Source: JBFWMG01 sp050251715 (GTDB lineage: Bacteria > Desulfobacterota > Desulfovibrionia > Desulfovibrionales > Desulfovibrionaceae). From it: a stretch of 64,000 nucleotides of DNA. Positions within the stretch are counted from its first letter, which is position 1. Each line of letters begins with the position of its first letter. The position numbers were made by a program, and so were the translations under genes. Below, one piece after another: positions 18,343 to 28,580 of this stretch. The notes beneath the pieces are model-generated. The model did no database searches. It worked only from the letters and a program-made list of their open reading frames with translations, and was not told where the DNA came from. The stretch covers positions 1 through 64,000 of the forward strand of contig JBFWMG010000004.1 of assembly GCA_050251715.1 (NCBI GenBank). Reading direction: 5' to 3'.

Positions 18343-18697
18343 AAACGGCGGTGCCGCCGCGCCAGGCACGCGGCCAGGGCCGCCCACTTTCCTGGCCCCG
18401 GCGCCCGCCTCGCCATTGCAATGCCGCACCGCCCCAATGGGCCGTCCACCTCATCAAGGAATGGAGGACCGGGACGCCCGCCGCACACAGCCCGGTGTGC
18501 GCCTGTCCCTCCCCTTCCAGCGCCTTCCGCCCTCCTATGGGCCGGGCAACGAACACACGCGGGCGTTTCCCGCGTCGCGCGGGCGGCCCATGCGGCCATG
18601 CCGCCCGCAGCGTTGCGCCAGCCTCAAAGGCGGGCACCGGCCGGGCGCAAGCCCCCCCGGCCCCGCCTATGCATGGGCCGCGACCACCCCACTCGCC
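18343..18697. other. Gene-free gap between convergent genes
   Basis: GC-rich, low-complexity DNA. The frames across it are Arg/Pro/Gly-rich on both strands. I see no gene, clear terminator or repeat here. Confidence 0.5.
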
Positions 18698-19120
18698 TCA
18701 GCGCACCACCAGCAACGGGCATTTGGCCAGATGCAGCACCTTGTGGGTGACGCTGCCGACCAGCAGGCCTTCGAAGTCGGACTTGCCCTTGGAGCCCATG
18801 ACGATGCAGTCGCATTTTTCGATGCGCGCCACGTCGGCAATGACCTCGGCGGGATTGCCGCCCACGACGAGTTCCTCATACGCGCCGCCCCACGCCTTGA
18901 GGCTTGGACGGTAGACGTCGAGAACCCGTTCCGCCTCGGCGGTCAGCTTGTCGAGCAGCTCCTGCGAATTGGGTTCGCCGAGAAAGGTGGGCACGTTCTT
19001 GCGGCAATGGAGCAGCACAATGGACGCCCCCGCCATTTTGGCCAGGCCAATGGCGTGGTCCGCAGCGGCGAGCGAATAGGCCGAATCATCCACGGGAAGA
19101 AGAATCTTCTTATACTGCAT
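18698..19120 (-). CDS. Universal stress protein (UspA family), ATP-binding type
   Basis: A single 140-aa Usp domain starting MQYKKILLPVDDSAYSLAAA. The nucleotide-binding signature G-x2-G-x9-GS is intact (GSKGKSDFEGLLVGS), and the chain ends in CPLLVVR. It is therefore the ATP-binding subclass rather than the UspA-like one. AAGGAG precedes the ATG. Monocistronic in appearance. Likely a dimeric cytoplasmic stress-survival factor. Confidence 0.93.
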   Translation of the reverse strand: MQYKKILLPVDDSAYSLAAADHAIGLAKMAGASIVLLHCRKNVPTFLGEPNSQELLDKLTAEAERVLDVYRPSLKAWGGAYEELVVGGNPAEVIADVARIEKCDCIVMGSKGKSDFEGLLVGSVTHKVLHLAKCPLLVVR

Positions 19121-19219
19121 CAGTTGGCTCCTTCATGCTTTGGAGGGCGCAATGTCATGGGATTGCCCCCTATATTTCACAAAATTAGCACGCGCAACGG
19201 GTACAGGCAAGGTGGGCGG

Positions 19220-19708
19220 TCAAAGGTCGATGCGTTCGATGGCAAGGGGCTTGCCCGGTGTGTGCGTGACAATGGCATAGCCTGGCGCGCCCTCGCGGGG
19301 GCTGGAAAAAGAGCCCGGATTGAGAATGAGCGTGTCGCCGGCATGGCGGATGGTGTGCACGTGGGTGTGGCCGTGCAGGATGAGCTGGAAGCCTGGGCCA
19401 AAGGCGTCGGCGACCTTGTAGGCGACGCCGCCGTGGGAACCCCAGCCGTGCGCCACGCCCACATGCAGGCCGTCCAGATCGAGATCGAGCATCCGGGGCA
19501 GGTCGTCCGCCAGCCGCCAGTTGCACATGTTCCCGGCCACGGCATGGAAACGGGGATGATGCAGGTCGAAAAATTCCCACACCGCGTATTCGGTGATGTC
19601 GCCGCAATGGATGAGCACGTCGGCATGGGCCATGTCCCGCTCAAAGGCCTTGATGAGCGCCGCGGACGGCTCGTGCATGTGGGTGTCTGACAATACCGCG
19701 ATACGCAT
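19220..19708 (-). CDS. Metallophosphoesterase of the YfcE/MJ0936 family
   Basis: A 162-aa calcineurin-like phosphodiesterase. The metal ligands are visible in order: VLSDTHMHE, DVLIHCGDITEY, AVAGNMCNW, VAHGWGSHG and LHGHTHVHT. Members hydrolyse phosphodiester bonds in vitro and the natural substrate is unknown. GGAAG precedes the ATG. It is 99 bp upstream of the UspA gene on the same strand, so the two may be co-transcribed. Confidence 0.92.
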   Translation of the reverse strand: MRIAVLSDTHMHEPSAALIKAFERDMAHADVLIHCGDITEYAVWEFFDLHHPRFHAVAGNMCNWRLADDLPRMLDLDLDGLHVGVAHGWGSHGGVAYKVADAFGPGFQLILHGHTHVHTIRHAGDTLILNPGSFSSPREGAPGYAIVTHTPGKPLAIERIDL

Positions 19709-19907
19709 GCGTCTTCCGGGTGATGGGGTTGCCGAATTCCGGCCTGCTATCATTGCGACGTGAAATTATCAAGCCTGGCGTGGAGATGGCACGGCGTCAC
19801 CCAATTGTCACAGCCTCTTCACGCCCTCGGCAACCTTGCGGCGGTGCGGAGCGTACAACGGCGTCTGCGTGTGCATGGGGCGCTTCGGCGTGGGGGGGGA
19901 TTCCATT

Positions 19908-22268
19908 ATGTTAAAGGGTAACTACATGCTTAAGGCCTATACCGGCGATGCTGCTCGCCTGGAGCAACGATTCGAGTTCGACGCTGCGGCGTCGCCACAC
20001 AACAGCTCGTATTCATTTGGTTTTCTTTGCGTGAAAGAACGGGAGCGCATTGCCCGGCACATACAAAAAGGGTGCTCGCTGGGGCTCCTGCTCTTTGAGG
20101 TGGAAAACTATTTCGTGTTTCAAAAGCTGTACGGCCAGGAAATCGCCAGCGCCATCCTGACCGTTCTGGAAAAGGAACTGCGGACCCAGTTGCCCAAGTA
20201 CCTGAACGAGATCCCCCTCCTGTACATCGAGCGCGTGGAGTCGGGCAACATCATCCTCATGTGCGGCAACCTGCAATGCGACCAGCGGTGGCTGCGCAAC
20301 GCCGCGTTCAGCATGCGCCTTGGGCTGCGCAGCGACGTGAAGCGCGAGGTCATCAAGCTGACCGGCCAGGAGCTGGATATCGCCGCCGGATACGCCTTGC
20401 TGCCCAAGACGCCGCTGGATGCGATGGAACAATCGGTCTACGCCGCCATGTGCGACGCGCAACGCATTGCCCGGGGCGGCTACAGCTGCAACGCGAGCCC
20501 TGAACTCATCCAGGAATTCCGCGACATCGTGGACACGCCGCTCTTGGGCGTGCACTACCAGCCCATTGTGGATCTGCGCACCGGCGACATCCATGCCTGG
20601 GAAGCGCTGGCGCGTGGCCCGGCCAGCGGCAACTTCCGCTCGCCCGCCGTGTTGTTCGATTTCGCGGAGGAGATGGAGGCGGTGTTCAGCCTGGAAAAGG
20701 TGTGCCGCGAAACCGCCATCCGCGACTTTGGCCCGGCGCAGGGCAAGAAACTCTTTCTGAACGTCCACCCCAAGACCATGATGGACCCGGCCTTCACGCC
20801 GGGCGAGACCAAAAAGCTGCTCTCGCGCTATGGGCTTGAGCCGTCGGACGTGGTGCTGGAGATCACGGAGCGGCACTCCACGCGGGACTTCACCCTGTTC
20901 CACCGCACCCTCGCCCACTACCGCAACGAGGGATACAAGGTGGCCATAGACGACGTGGGCGCGGGCTATTCCGGGCTGTGGTCCATTGCCGAGATCCGCC
21001 CCGACTTCATGAAGCTCGACATGGCGCTCACCAGGGGCATAGACGCCAACCCGGTCAAGCGGGCGCTCATCGAGACCCTGCTCACCTTTGCGGAAAAGGT
21101 GGGCTGCAAGATCATCGCCGAGGGCATAGAGACGGAAAACGAGCTGTCCGGCCTGGTGCGCATGGGGCTGCACTACGGCCAGGGCTTCCATCTGCACCGG
21201 CCCGCCTATCCCCGGCCGGCCATTGCCCAGGAGACGGCGCGCGGCATCGTGCGCAGCGGCAACCGCATCAGCGCGGAAATCAAATGCTCCGTGCCCATCA
21301 TGAGCCTGATGCAGCAGGCCGCCACAACGGAAACCACGGACCTGGTGGCCCAGATCAAAAAGATCTTCGAGCAGGACGAGTCGGTCACGGCCATGCCCGT
21401 TGTGCGCGATGCGCGCCCCGTGGGGCTGGTCATGCGCCACAATCTGGACCGCATGCTCAGTACGCAATACGGCCTGGCCCTGTATCAGAACAAACGGGTG
21501 ACGCGGATCATGGATCCCTCGCCGCTCGTCGTGGAGGGGTTCACTCCCGTGGAAACCGTGGCCCAGGCCGCCATGAGCCGTGATCCCTTCAAGATCTACG
21601 ACCCCATCCTGGTCACCCGGGACGGCCAACTGGTGGGCATGGCCTCGGTGCACAAGATCCTGGACACCCTGGCCTGCGTGCAGGTGGAAATGGCCAAGGG
21701 CGCCAACCCGCTCACCGGCCTGCCCGGCAACGTGGCCATCGAGCGGGAAATCGAACGGCGGTGCGGCCAGGATGCGCACGCCTGCTTTGTCTACGCCGAC
21801 CTGGACAATTTCAAGGTGTACAACGACACCTACGGCTTCAAGGAAGGCGACGACATCCTGCTTCTGACGGGCCGCGTGCTGGCATGGGCCACGCGCCGCC
21901 ACGGCGGCCCCAACGGATTCACCGGACACGTGGGCGGCGACGACTTTGTCCTGGCCGTGGAGCCGGACAGGGCCGAACGGGTGTGCCAGGCCATCGTGCG
22001 CTGCTTCAAGCGGCTCATCCGGCAATACTACGATGAAACCGATCGGGAACGGGGATTCATCGTGGGCAAGGACCGCCAGGGCGTGGAGCGGGCATTCGGG
22101 TTCATCTCCATTTCGTTGGGCATTGTGGATGCCTATGCCAACGACACCATCCATACGGTGGCGCAACGCGCGGCGGATCTGAAGAAATACGCCAAGAGCC
22201 ATGACGGCAACATCTGGGTGCGCGACCGCCGCAGCAGGCAACCGGCCGAGGAGCCCACCGCCCCATAG
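19908..22268 (+). CDS. EAL-CBS-GGDEF protein (cyclic-di-GMP turnover)
   Basis: A 786-aa cytoplasmic protein. A GGDEF-like or unassigned N-terminal region (to about 200) is followed by an EAL domain with EAL (E232) in AWEALARGP, LEITERHS, IDDVGAGYSG, MKLDMAL and IIAEGIETE. These keep the catalytic residues of c-di-GMP phosphodiesterases. A tandem CBS pair comes next (about 460-590), and then a GGDEF domain whose signature is GGDDF (676-680), a tolerated variant. A roughly 20-residue insertion (RERGFIVGKDRQGVERAF) precedes its last strands. The CBS pair may make activity depend on adenine nucleotides. The start is uncertain: ATG at 19908 or at 19926, the latter after AAAGGG. Confidence 0.92.
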   Translation: MLKGNYMLKAYTGDAARLEQRFEFDAAASPHNSSYSFGFLCVKERERIARHIQKGCSLGLLLFEVENYFVFQKLYGQEIASAILTVLEKELRTQLPKYLNEIPLLYIERVESGNIILMCGNLQCDQRWLRNAAFSMRLGLRSDVKREVIKLTGQELDIAAGYALLPKTPLDAMEQSVYAAMCDAQRIARGGYSCNASPELIQEFRDIVDTPLLGVHYQPIVDLRTGDIHAWEALARGPASGNFRSPAVLFDFAEEMEAVFSLEKVCRETAIRDFGPAQGKKLFLNVHPKTMMDPAFTPGETKKLLSRYGLEPSDVVLEITERHSTRDFTLFHRTLAHYRNEGYKVAIDDVGAGYSGLWSIAEIRPDFMKLDMALTRGIDANPVKRALIETLLTFAEKVGCKIIAEGIETENELSGLVRMGLHYGQGFHLHRPAYPRPAIAQETARGIVRSGNRISAEIKCSVPIMSLMQQAATTETTDLVAQIKKIFEQDESVTAMPVVRDARPVGLVMRHNLDRMLSTQYGLALYQNKRVTRIMDPSPLVVEGFTPVETVAQAAMSRDPFKIYDPILVTRDGQLVGMASVHKILDTLACVQVEMAKGANPLTGLPGNVAIEREIERRCGQDAHACFVYADLDNFKVYNDTYGFKEGDDILLLTGRVLAWATRRHGGPNGFTGHVGGDDFVLAVEPDRAERVCQAIVRCFKRLIRQYYDETDRERGFIVGKDRQGVERAFGFISISLGIVDAYANDTIHTVAQRAADLKKYAKSHDGNIWVRDRRSRQPAEEPTAP

Positions 22269-22412
22269 GGACTGCGCGAGCCCACGGGGCGGTCTGGAAA
22301 ATGGGAAAACGCTTCCAGGACCGGTTGCGCAAGTAGGCAACCATCCGCCGGGACACAGGACGGCGGGCGGGGAAGCCGGGGCGTATGGGCAGCCCCCCGC
22401 GTTGCAACGGCA

Positions 22413-22964
22413 TTACTCGGACGGGATGCTCACGGAGTCGTCATCGAACACGCCACCATCGGCTCGGCGGTGGCAGGCGATGCAGTTGGAAAGCCTTCCG
22501 ATGGATTTTCTGGCCACGACAGCGGCGGGCAGCTTGCGGTGCTCCTTGCGGATTTCGGGAATCTCGGTGATGCGCGAGACAACGCGCGCCCCCAAATCCC
22601 TGGCGATATCCCCGGCCAATTCGCCTTGGGTCGCTTCCGCGGCCTGGGATCTCAAATAGGTGTCCAGGAGGGCGGCGTCCGTGTCCTCCAGTCCCAGCAT
22701 CTCGCCAAAATGGTCGCCCGATCCCCGCAGCAAGGCGGACCACGACGCGGCGTTCAACAAGCCTGGGGGATATACCATATGGCAGGCGCCGCACGTGGCG
22801 ATATACAGCGCATTGTCGGGAGCGGGCACGGCGTCTTCCAACTCGCGCTCATGGTGTCCTTCGCGGTGCCTGTGTCGCTCTCCATGGTCCCCTGCCTCGG
22901 CGGCAAAACCTGCAAGGCACCCCATAACCAGCAGTGCGGCAGCCCAGAATGCCCGGTTGCACAT
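22413..22964 (-). CDS. Periplasmic dihaem cytochrome c
   Basis: A 183-aa protein with signal peptide (NRAFWAAALLVMGCLAGFAAEA), a His-rich stretch (GERHRHREGHHERE) and two haem c motifs, CGACH (followed by MVYPPGLL) and CIACH near the C-terminus. Spacing and length fit the DHC dihaem cytochrome family. It probably passes electrons in the periplasm, and the His-rich segment may bind metal. AAGGAGG precedes the ATG. Convergent with the EAL-CBS-GGDEF gene. Confidence 0.9.
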   Translation of the reverse strand: MCNRAFWAAALLVMGCLAGFAAEAGDHGERHRHREGHHERELEDAVPAPDNALYIATCGACHMVYPPGLLNAASWSALLRGSGDHFGEMLGLEDTDAALLDTYLRSQAAEATQGELAGDIARDLGARVVSRITEIPEIRKEHRKLPAAVVARKSIGRLSNCIACHRRADGGVFDDDSVSIPSE

Positions 22965-23087
22965 AGTCGCAACCTCCTTGAGTTCTTGATTGAAGGCATC
23001 CTTTGACAACGGATTTGCAGTGGAACCTGCGCCCAGACTATACTTTATTGGTATAAAATAGCAAGAAGACGTGATCCTCTATCTTGC

Positions 23088-23118
23088 TAGCGCATTTAAG
23101 TCTTGAAACAAGACTCGC
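23088..23118 (+). repeat. Repeat family B, 5' fragment
   Basis: CTAGCGCATTTAAGTC followed by TTGAAACAAGACTC matches the first end and first stem of family B, then similarity stops. No second or third stem is present. Confidence 0.55.
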
Positions 23119-23194
23119 CCCTGCCGACCGCCCAGGATGTGACGCAGCCCCCCTGGGCACGCCCCTGTTCGCGCCGGCGCGCTCTCCCCCCCCC

Positions 23195-23229
23195 AAAAAA
23201 AAGCCGGATTCCTTGCGAATCCGGCGTTC
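23195..23229. terminator. Strong hairpin flanked by A/T runs
   Basis: GCCGGATTC and GAATCCGGC pair around CTTGC, with eight A before and a TTC-A7 run after, so it can terminate on the minus strand (U-run) and perhaps on the plus strand. It follows directly after the candidate small RNA. Confidence 0.7.
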
Positions 23230-23339
23230 AAAAAAAGAGCGGTGCATCATCACCGTCTGGGCGTCTGGGGGGGCAATCCAAAGGGCGAAACGCACCGCTC
23301 AATAGGATCCGGGACATATCCCGGAAATGGCGTCGTTGT
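23230..23339 (-). ncRNA. Candidate small RNA, about 110 nt
   Basis: A well-formed promoter on the minus strand (TTGATT, 17 bases, TATAGT) predicts a transcript from about 23339. The transcript would carry a hairpin (CCGGGA-TATG-TCCCGG). A long terminator stem follows (GAGCGGTGC with GCACCGCTC, loop of 46 bases) and ends in seven U. The loop contains a run of seven C, which could pair with G-rich ribosome-binding sites. No ORF fits. It does not match 6S, SRP or tmRNA signatures that I know. Confidence 0.45.
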
Positions 23340-23345
23340 GAAGGC

Positions 23346-23374
23346 ACTATACCCCAACCAGATGCGCAAATCAA
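23346..23374 (-). promoter_or_regulatory. Sigma-70-type promoter of the candidate small RNA
   Basis: On the minus strand, -35 TTGATT at 23374-23369 and -10 TATAGT at 23351-23346 with a 17-base spacer: four of six and five of six consensus matches. Confidence 0.5.
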
Positions 23375-23473
23375 GTGCGATCGCACCTCAAAATGCATCC
23401 TTTGCAACGGGAAAGGCACATTCCCTCCCCGTCCATCCCTTCCCAGAACACAATTACCTGAAAAAAAAGCGGA

Positions 23474-23854
23474 TCAGCGATGCGATGTTCCGGCCCCTTC
23501 CGACGCGCCACAAATGGCCTCTCCGCCCTGCAAGGCGGTCTGCGCCATGGCGCACAGCGCCGTGCTTTCCGTTCTGCCAAGCACCTGCCCCTGCACCCGC
23601 CCGTCCACAAAGAGCAAGTACGTGGGGGTTCCCACTACATCATAACACCTTGAGAAAGCGGAGAAACACGCCTCATCGAGCACAAGCACCCGCACCAGCC
23701 CCCGCAGGCGTCCAGCGACATCGGCCAGCATGGCCGCATCATCCCGCCGCCTGTCGCCCGAGCCAAGACACGCCACCAGCAGCGGCTCCTGTTGTTCCAG
23801 AGCCGAAGCCACTGCGGCCATATCCGCCTGCATCGGTGCCGTCCCGCTGCGCAT
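23474..23854 (-). CDS. Thioredoxin-fold protein lacking the CxxC active site
   Basis: A 126-aa protein. VGTPTYLLFVDGRVQGQVLG matches the thioredoxin cis-proline strand and the GTPT-hhhF-xxG motif. The preceding part (EPLLVACLGSG..., VLVLDEACFSAFSRCYDV) occupies the place of the active site but has no CxxC. Cysteines are scattered and not paired as a redox motif. It is therefore a non-classical thioredoxin-like protein, possibly a binding partner or monothiol variant. AGGGAGGGG precedes the ATG. It lies between the candidate small RNA and the NtrC-family regulator. Confidence 0.65.
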   Translation of the reverse strand: MRSGTAPMQADMAAVASALEQQEPLLVACLGSGDRRRDDAAMLADVAGRLRGLVRVLVLDEACFSAFSRCYDVVGTPTYLLFVDGRVQGQVLGRTESTALCAMAQTALQGGEAICGASEGAGTSHR

Positions 23855-24069
23855 GCCCCTCCCTTTGCTGCACCAGTTCCCAATGTATTTGTTTTATCAA
23901 GAAATATGCCAACAGGAGGCGGCCACGAAAGAATGTGAAAAAAGACACAAAGACAAACCGTTACTTCAAACGGTTGTTGGGAGGCGTCTGGCGTATGGGA
24001 TCAGGCACTGTAACATGCGACACATATGCTCGTTACACTTATGTCACATGATGCGGTTTTCAACACGGC

Positions 24070-25782
24070 TCACGCGATGCCATACTCCAGCATCTTGCGA
24101 TAGATGGTCTGGCGGCTGATGCCGAGTTGCCGGGCCGCCTTGGCCTTGTTGCCGCCAGCAAGGGTCAACGCCTGCTCCAGCGAGGCGCGGGAAAGGCGCG
24201 GCTGCGCCACGGTCTCGCCTGGCGTGGGCTTGCTCGCGCGCACTTCCAGGGGAAGATGCGCGCACTGAATCACCGGCCCACGGCACAGGATAAAGGCATG
24301 TTCCATGGCATGCTTGAGTTCACGGATGTTGCCCGGCCATGGATTGGTCATCATGGCGGCCATGGCGCATTCATCCAACCCAACGATCTTCTTGTTGAAC
24401 TGCTTGTTGAACTGCGCCAGGAAATGATCGACCAGCAGGGGAATGTCTTCCCGGCGGCCAGCCAGAGGCGTCATGGCGACCTCCACGACCTTGAGCCGGT
24501 AGTAGAGATCCTCCCGAAAGGCGCCTTGCGCCACCTTTTCGCGCAAATCCTGGTTCGTGGCGGCCACCAGACGCACGTCCACCTTCATGGTTCTGGAGTC
24601 GCCCACGCGCTCAAACTCCTTTTCCTGGAGCACGCGCAGAAGCTTCACCTGGATACGGGAGGAGATATCGCCGATTTCATCCAGGAAGATCGTGCCACCG
24701 TGGGCCAGTTGGAAACGGCCGACCTTGTCGCGCACCGCCCCGGTGAACGCACCGCGCACATGGCCGAACAATTCGCTTTCCAGCAGGTTTTCCGACAGGG
24801 CGGAACAATTGACCTTGACCAGCGGCCCCCGCCCTCGGGCGCCACCCGCGTGCAGCGCCTCGGCCACCAGTTCCTTGCCCGTGCCGCTTGCCCCGGTCAC
24901 CAACACGGTGGTGTCCGTGTCCGCAAGATCGGTCAGCAGTTGATACATGTCCTGCATGGGGCGGCTCTTGCCCACGATATTGCGAAAATGCCGCTTTTCC
25001 TCCAACTCGCGCTCGAGCCCAGCCAGGCGGGTGATGTCGCGCACCGACAGCACCACCCCCAAATGGCCGCCCGCCCCATCGGCCAAAGGAAAACACGCGA
25101 CCATGCATGTCTTGGCGGCATTGCTGGCCGACAAGCACTCCACCTGGTATTCACGCACCGAGGTATGCGTCCGCAGCACTTGGTCAATGACCTTGCAAAA
25201 CGCTGCGCCGCATTCCCCCGCAAACGCGTCGCGGCACGCCGCTCCCACGATTTTGGCCGGATCAAGGCCCAGCACGTCGCGCATGGAGCCGTTGGCCCGC
25301 AGGATACGCATGTTGGCATCCACGATGACGATGCCGTCGGGCACGCTGTTGAACAACGCTTCCAGGTGCAGGCGCAGGAATTCGCGTTCCGCCTCCACGG
25401 CCCGCTTTTCGTCTCCAAGCCGCTTGTGCCGCAGCGCGCCATGCGTGATCCGCAACAGATGATCCCGGTCAATGGGCTTGATCGCGTATTCGTAGGCGCC
25501 CAGCTTGACGGCCTGGGCCGCGGTGTCCACGCTGGGCTCGCCCGTGATGATGACCACCGGGGAGTGCAGGCCGCGCGCATTGACCGCCCCAAGCACGTCT
25601 ATGCCGGTGAGCCCGCCCAGCAGAATGTCCGCGAAAACGAGATCGGGCGCGGCGGCGTCCAACGCCGCCAAGGCCGCGTCATGGGTTGCGGCGGTGCGCA
25701 CCTCATGCCCCTGGGCCTCCAAAAAGGCCTTGAAGGTGAAGCGGATGCTCTCTTCGTCGTCCACAACCAGTATCAACGCCAT
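24070..25782 (-). CDS. Sigma-54-dependent response regulator (REC-PAS-AAA-Fis)
   Basis: A 570-aa NtrC-family activator. The receiver domain has the acidic pocket DDE and acceptor Asp52 (VFADILLGG). A PAS domain follows (about 135-245, SVPDGIVIVDANMRILRANG). The AAA+ domain has Walker A GASGTGKE, the sigma-54 contact loop GAFTGA, Walker B GGTIFLDEIGD and the arginine finger region. A Fis-type HTH ends the chain (LTLAGGNKAKAARQLGISRQTIYRKMLEYGIA). Its cognate kinase is not adjacent. It is downstream of an exported protein gene by 81 bp on the same strand. Targets are unknown. Confidence 0.95.
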   Translation of the reverse strand: MALILVVDDEESIRFTFKAFLEAQGHEVRTAATHDAALAALDAAAPDLVFADILLGGLTGIDVLGAVNARGLHSPVVIITGEPSVDTAAQAVKLGAYEYAIKPIDRDHLLRITHGALRHKRLGDEKRAVEAEREFLRLHLEALFNSVPDGIVIVDANMRILRANGSMRDVLGLDPAKIVGAACRDAFAGECGAAFCKVIDQVLRTHTSVREYQVECLSASNAAKTCMVACFPLADGAGGHLGVVLSVRDITRLAGLERELEEKRHFRNIVGKSRPMQDMYQLLTDLADTDTTVLVTGASGTGKELVAEALHAGGARGRGPLVKVNCSALSENLLESELFGHVRGAFTGAVRDKVGRFQLAHGGTIFLDEIGDISSRIQVKLLRVLQEKEFERVGDSRTMKVDVRLVAATNQDLREKVAQGAFREDLYYRLKVVEVAMTPLAGRREDIPLLVDHFLAQFNKQFNKKIVGLDECAMAAMMTNPWPGNIRELKHAMEHAFILCRGPVIQCAHLPLEVRASKPTPGETVAQPRLSRASLEQALTLAGGNKAKAARQLGISRQTIYRKMLEYGIA

Positions 25783-25863
25783 GGCGTGCCTGCGATCCGG
25801 CTGATGGGTTGCCTTGCGGACGCCCCCGCGCAGGGGCGCGGGACGAACGGAAGAGACGGTCCG

Positions 25864-26367
25864 CTATTCGAAAAGATAGGCATACTTGCTTGCCACGGTA
25901 TCGGTTGTTGCGGCCAGCACCTCGGCGACACGGGCGGCGTCCGGGGCATCCACCACGCCCACGCGGCTGTCCAGATAGTATTTGAGCGTGGATTCGCTTT
26001 CCGAATAGACCCATACGGCGGCGTACACCGAGCCCAGGGCGGGACGGTCCGGAAATTCCTCGCTCGTGGACACGATGAGCTTGAGTTTCTTGCCATCCTT
26101 GGCGGACAGGGAAAAGAGCGTATTCTTGTTGAACAATTCCTTCACATGAAAAACAAGGCGCGCGCCCACGTCATCCGTGCCCCGCTGCTCCACAGTGACC
26201 GGCGTGGAGCGGTCCGCCTTGGGGGGGGCCGGTTTGTCCGGAATCCGCGCCTGGGCGGCCTTGTCGCCGCCAGCGGGCTTGGCCGCCTGATCCGCGGCCC
26301 ATGCCCCCGCGGCCATGCCAAACACCAACGCGCCCATCACAACCAGCATCCATATCCTGCGCATCAT
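25864..26367 (-). CDS. Exported hypothetical protein, 167 aa
   Basis: A signal peptide (RRIWMLVVMGALVFGMAAGAWAA) is followed by an Ala/Lys/Pro linker and a compact domain (VFHVKELFNKNTLFSLSAKDGKKLKLIVSTSEEF, GSVYAAVWVYSESESTLKYYLDSRVGVVD) that looks alpha/beta. No cysteine and no lipobox. It precedes the sigma-54 regulator gene and probably shares its transcript, so it could be a periplasmic input component, but this is inference. Family not recognised. Confidence 0.7.
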   Translation of the reverse strand: MMRRIWMLVVMGALVFGMAAGAWAADQAAKPAGGDKAAQARIPDKPAPPKADRSTPVTVEQRGTDDVGARLVFHVKELFNKNTLFSLSAKDGKKLKLIVSTSEEFPDRPALGSVYAAVWVYSESESTLKYYLDSRVGVVDAPDAARVAEVLAATTDTVASKYAYLFE

Positions 26368-26448
26368 AAGCGGTCACTCCTGTTGTGGGCACTATAGGGG
26401 CTTGTGGAGATTTGGCAAGACGCACCGGCTGGCGCGGGACAGGGTATA

Positions 26449-26477
26449 TAAAAAGCCGGGCGCTTGCGCGCCCGGCT
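26449..26477 (-). terminator. Rho-independent terminator of groES-groEL
   Basis: On the minus strand GCCGGGCGC and GCGCCCGGC pair around GCAA, followed by TTTTTATA. It is about 30 bases after the groEL stop codon. Confidence 0.85.
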
Positions 26478-26505
26478 GTTGATCCCACAATGGTTCGGCG
26501 CGGGC

Positions 26506-28152
<1,647 letters not shown>

Positions 28153-28188
28153 GTTCGTACTCCTGTTGGGAAATATGAAAAAAGAAAA

Positions 28189-28476
28189 TTAGGCGATGAT
28201 CGCGAGGATGTCGTCTTCGCGCATGATGAGAAATTCGTCGGCGTCAACCTTGATCTCGGTGCCCGCGTACTTGTTGAAGAGCACGAAATCGCCCTTCTTG
28301 ACGGTGGGCTTGGTGGTCTTGCCGTCGTCAGTGGTCTTGCCCGGACCCACGGCGATGATCTCGCCCTTCATGGGCTTTTCCTTGGCGGAATCGGGGATGT
28401 AAAGGCCGCCGGCAGTCTTTTCTTCCTGCTCAAGGCGCTTGACCAGCACGCGGTCCTGCAACGGTTTCAATTTCAT
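28189..28476 (-). CDS. groES: Co-chaperonin GroES (Hsp10)
   Basis: A 95-aa co-chaperonin that caps the GroEL ring. MKLKPLQDRVLVKRLEQEEKT, the mobile-loop TAGGLYIPDSAKEKP, GEIIAVGPG and the final EDDILAIIA are standard. GGAGG precedes the chosen ATG. First gene of the operon, controlled by the CIRCE element just upstream. Confidence 0.99.
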   Translation of the reverse strand: MKLKPLQDRVLVKRLEQEEKTAGGLYIPDSAKEKPMKGEIIAVGPGKTTDDGKTTKPTVKKGDFVLFNKYAGTEIKVDADEFLIMREDDILAIIA

Positions 28477-28509
28477 GATCGAACCTCCGAAGATGATGTA
28501 TTTCATTTG

Positions 28510-28536
28510 TTAGCACTCTCACATGGCGAGTGCCAA
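28510..28536. promoter_or_regulatory. CIRCE operator (HrcA-binding) of groES-groEL
   Basis: TTAGCACTC, nine bases, GAGTGCCAA: the CIRCE inverted repeat with one mismatch to the consensus right arm. It lies in the leader between the promoter and groES, so HrcA repression of the heat-shock operon is expected. Confidence 0.93.
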
Positions 28537-28552
28537 AACCTGCACGGACTGG

Positions 28553-28580
28553 AATATAAGCACATCACACCGGAAGGCAA
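28553..28580 (-). promoter_or_regulatory. Probable sigma-70 promoter of groES-groEL
   Basis: On the minus strand TTGCCT, 16 bases, TATATT, placing the transcription start near 28546, just before CIRCE. Confidence 0.55.

Larger units (their letters stand above)
22965..23229. other. Upstream region of the cytochrome gene with a repeat B fragment
   Basis: Mostly AT-richer DNA that should hold the cytochrome c promoter. It includes a partial repeat B at 23088 and a terminator hairpin at 23195. Small frames here do not look coding. Confidence 0.4.

Noticed and set aside
18343..18697. Open frames between the Cdd1-like gene and UspA
   Set aside because: Arg/Pro/Gly-rich on both strands with no start signals; ordinary for GC-rich intergenic DNA.
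23038..23295. Small minus-strand ORF of 85 codons
   Set aside because: It runs through two terminator hairpins and the candidate small RNA, has no ribosome-binding site and no coding character.
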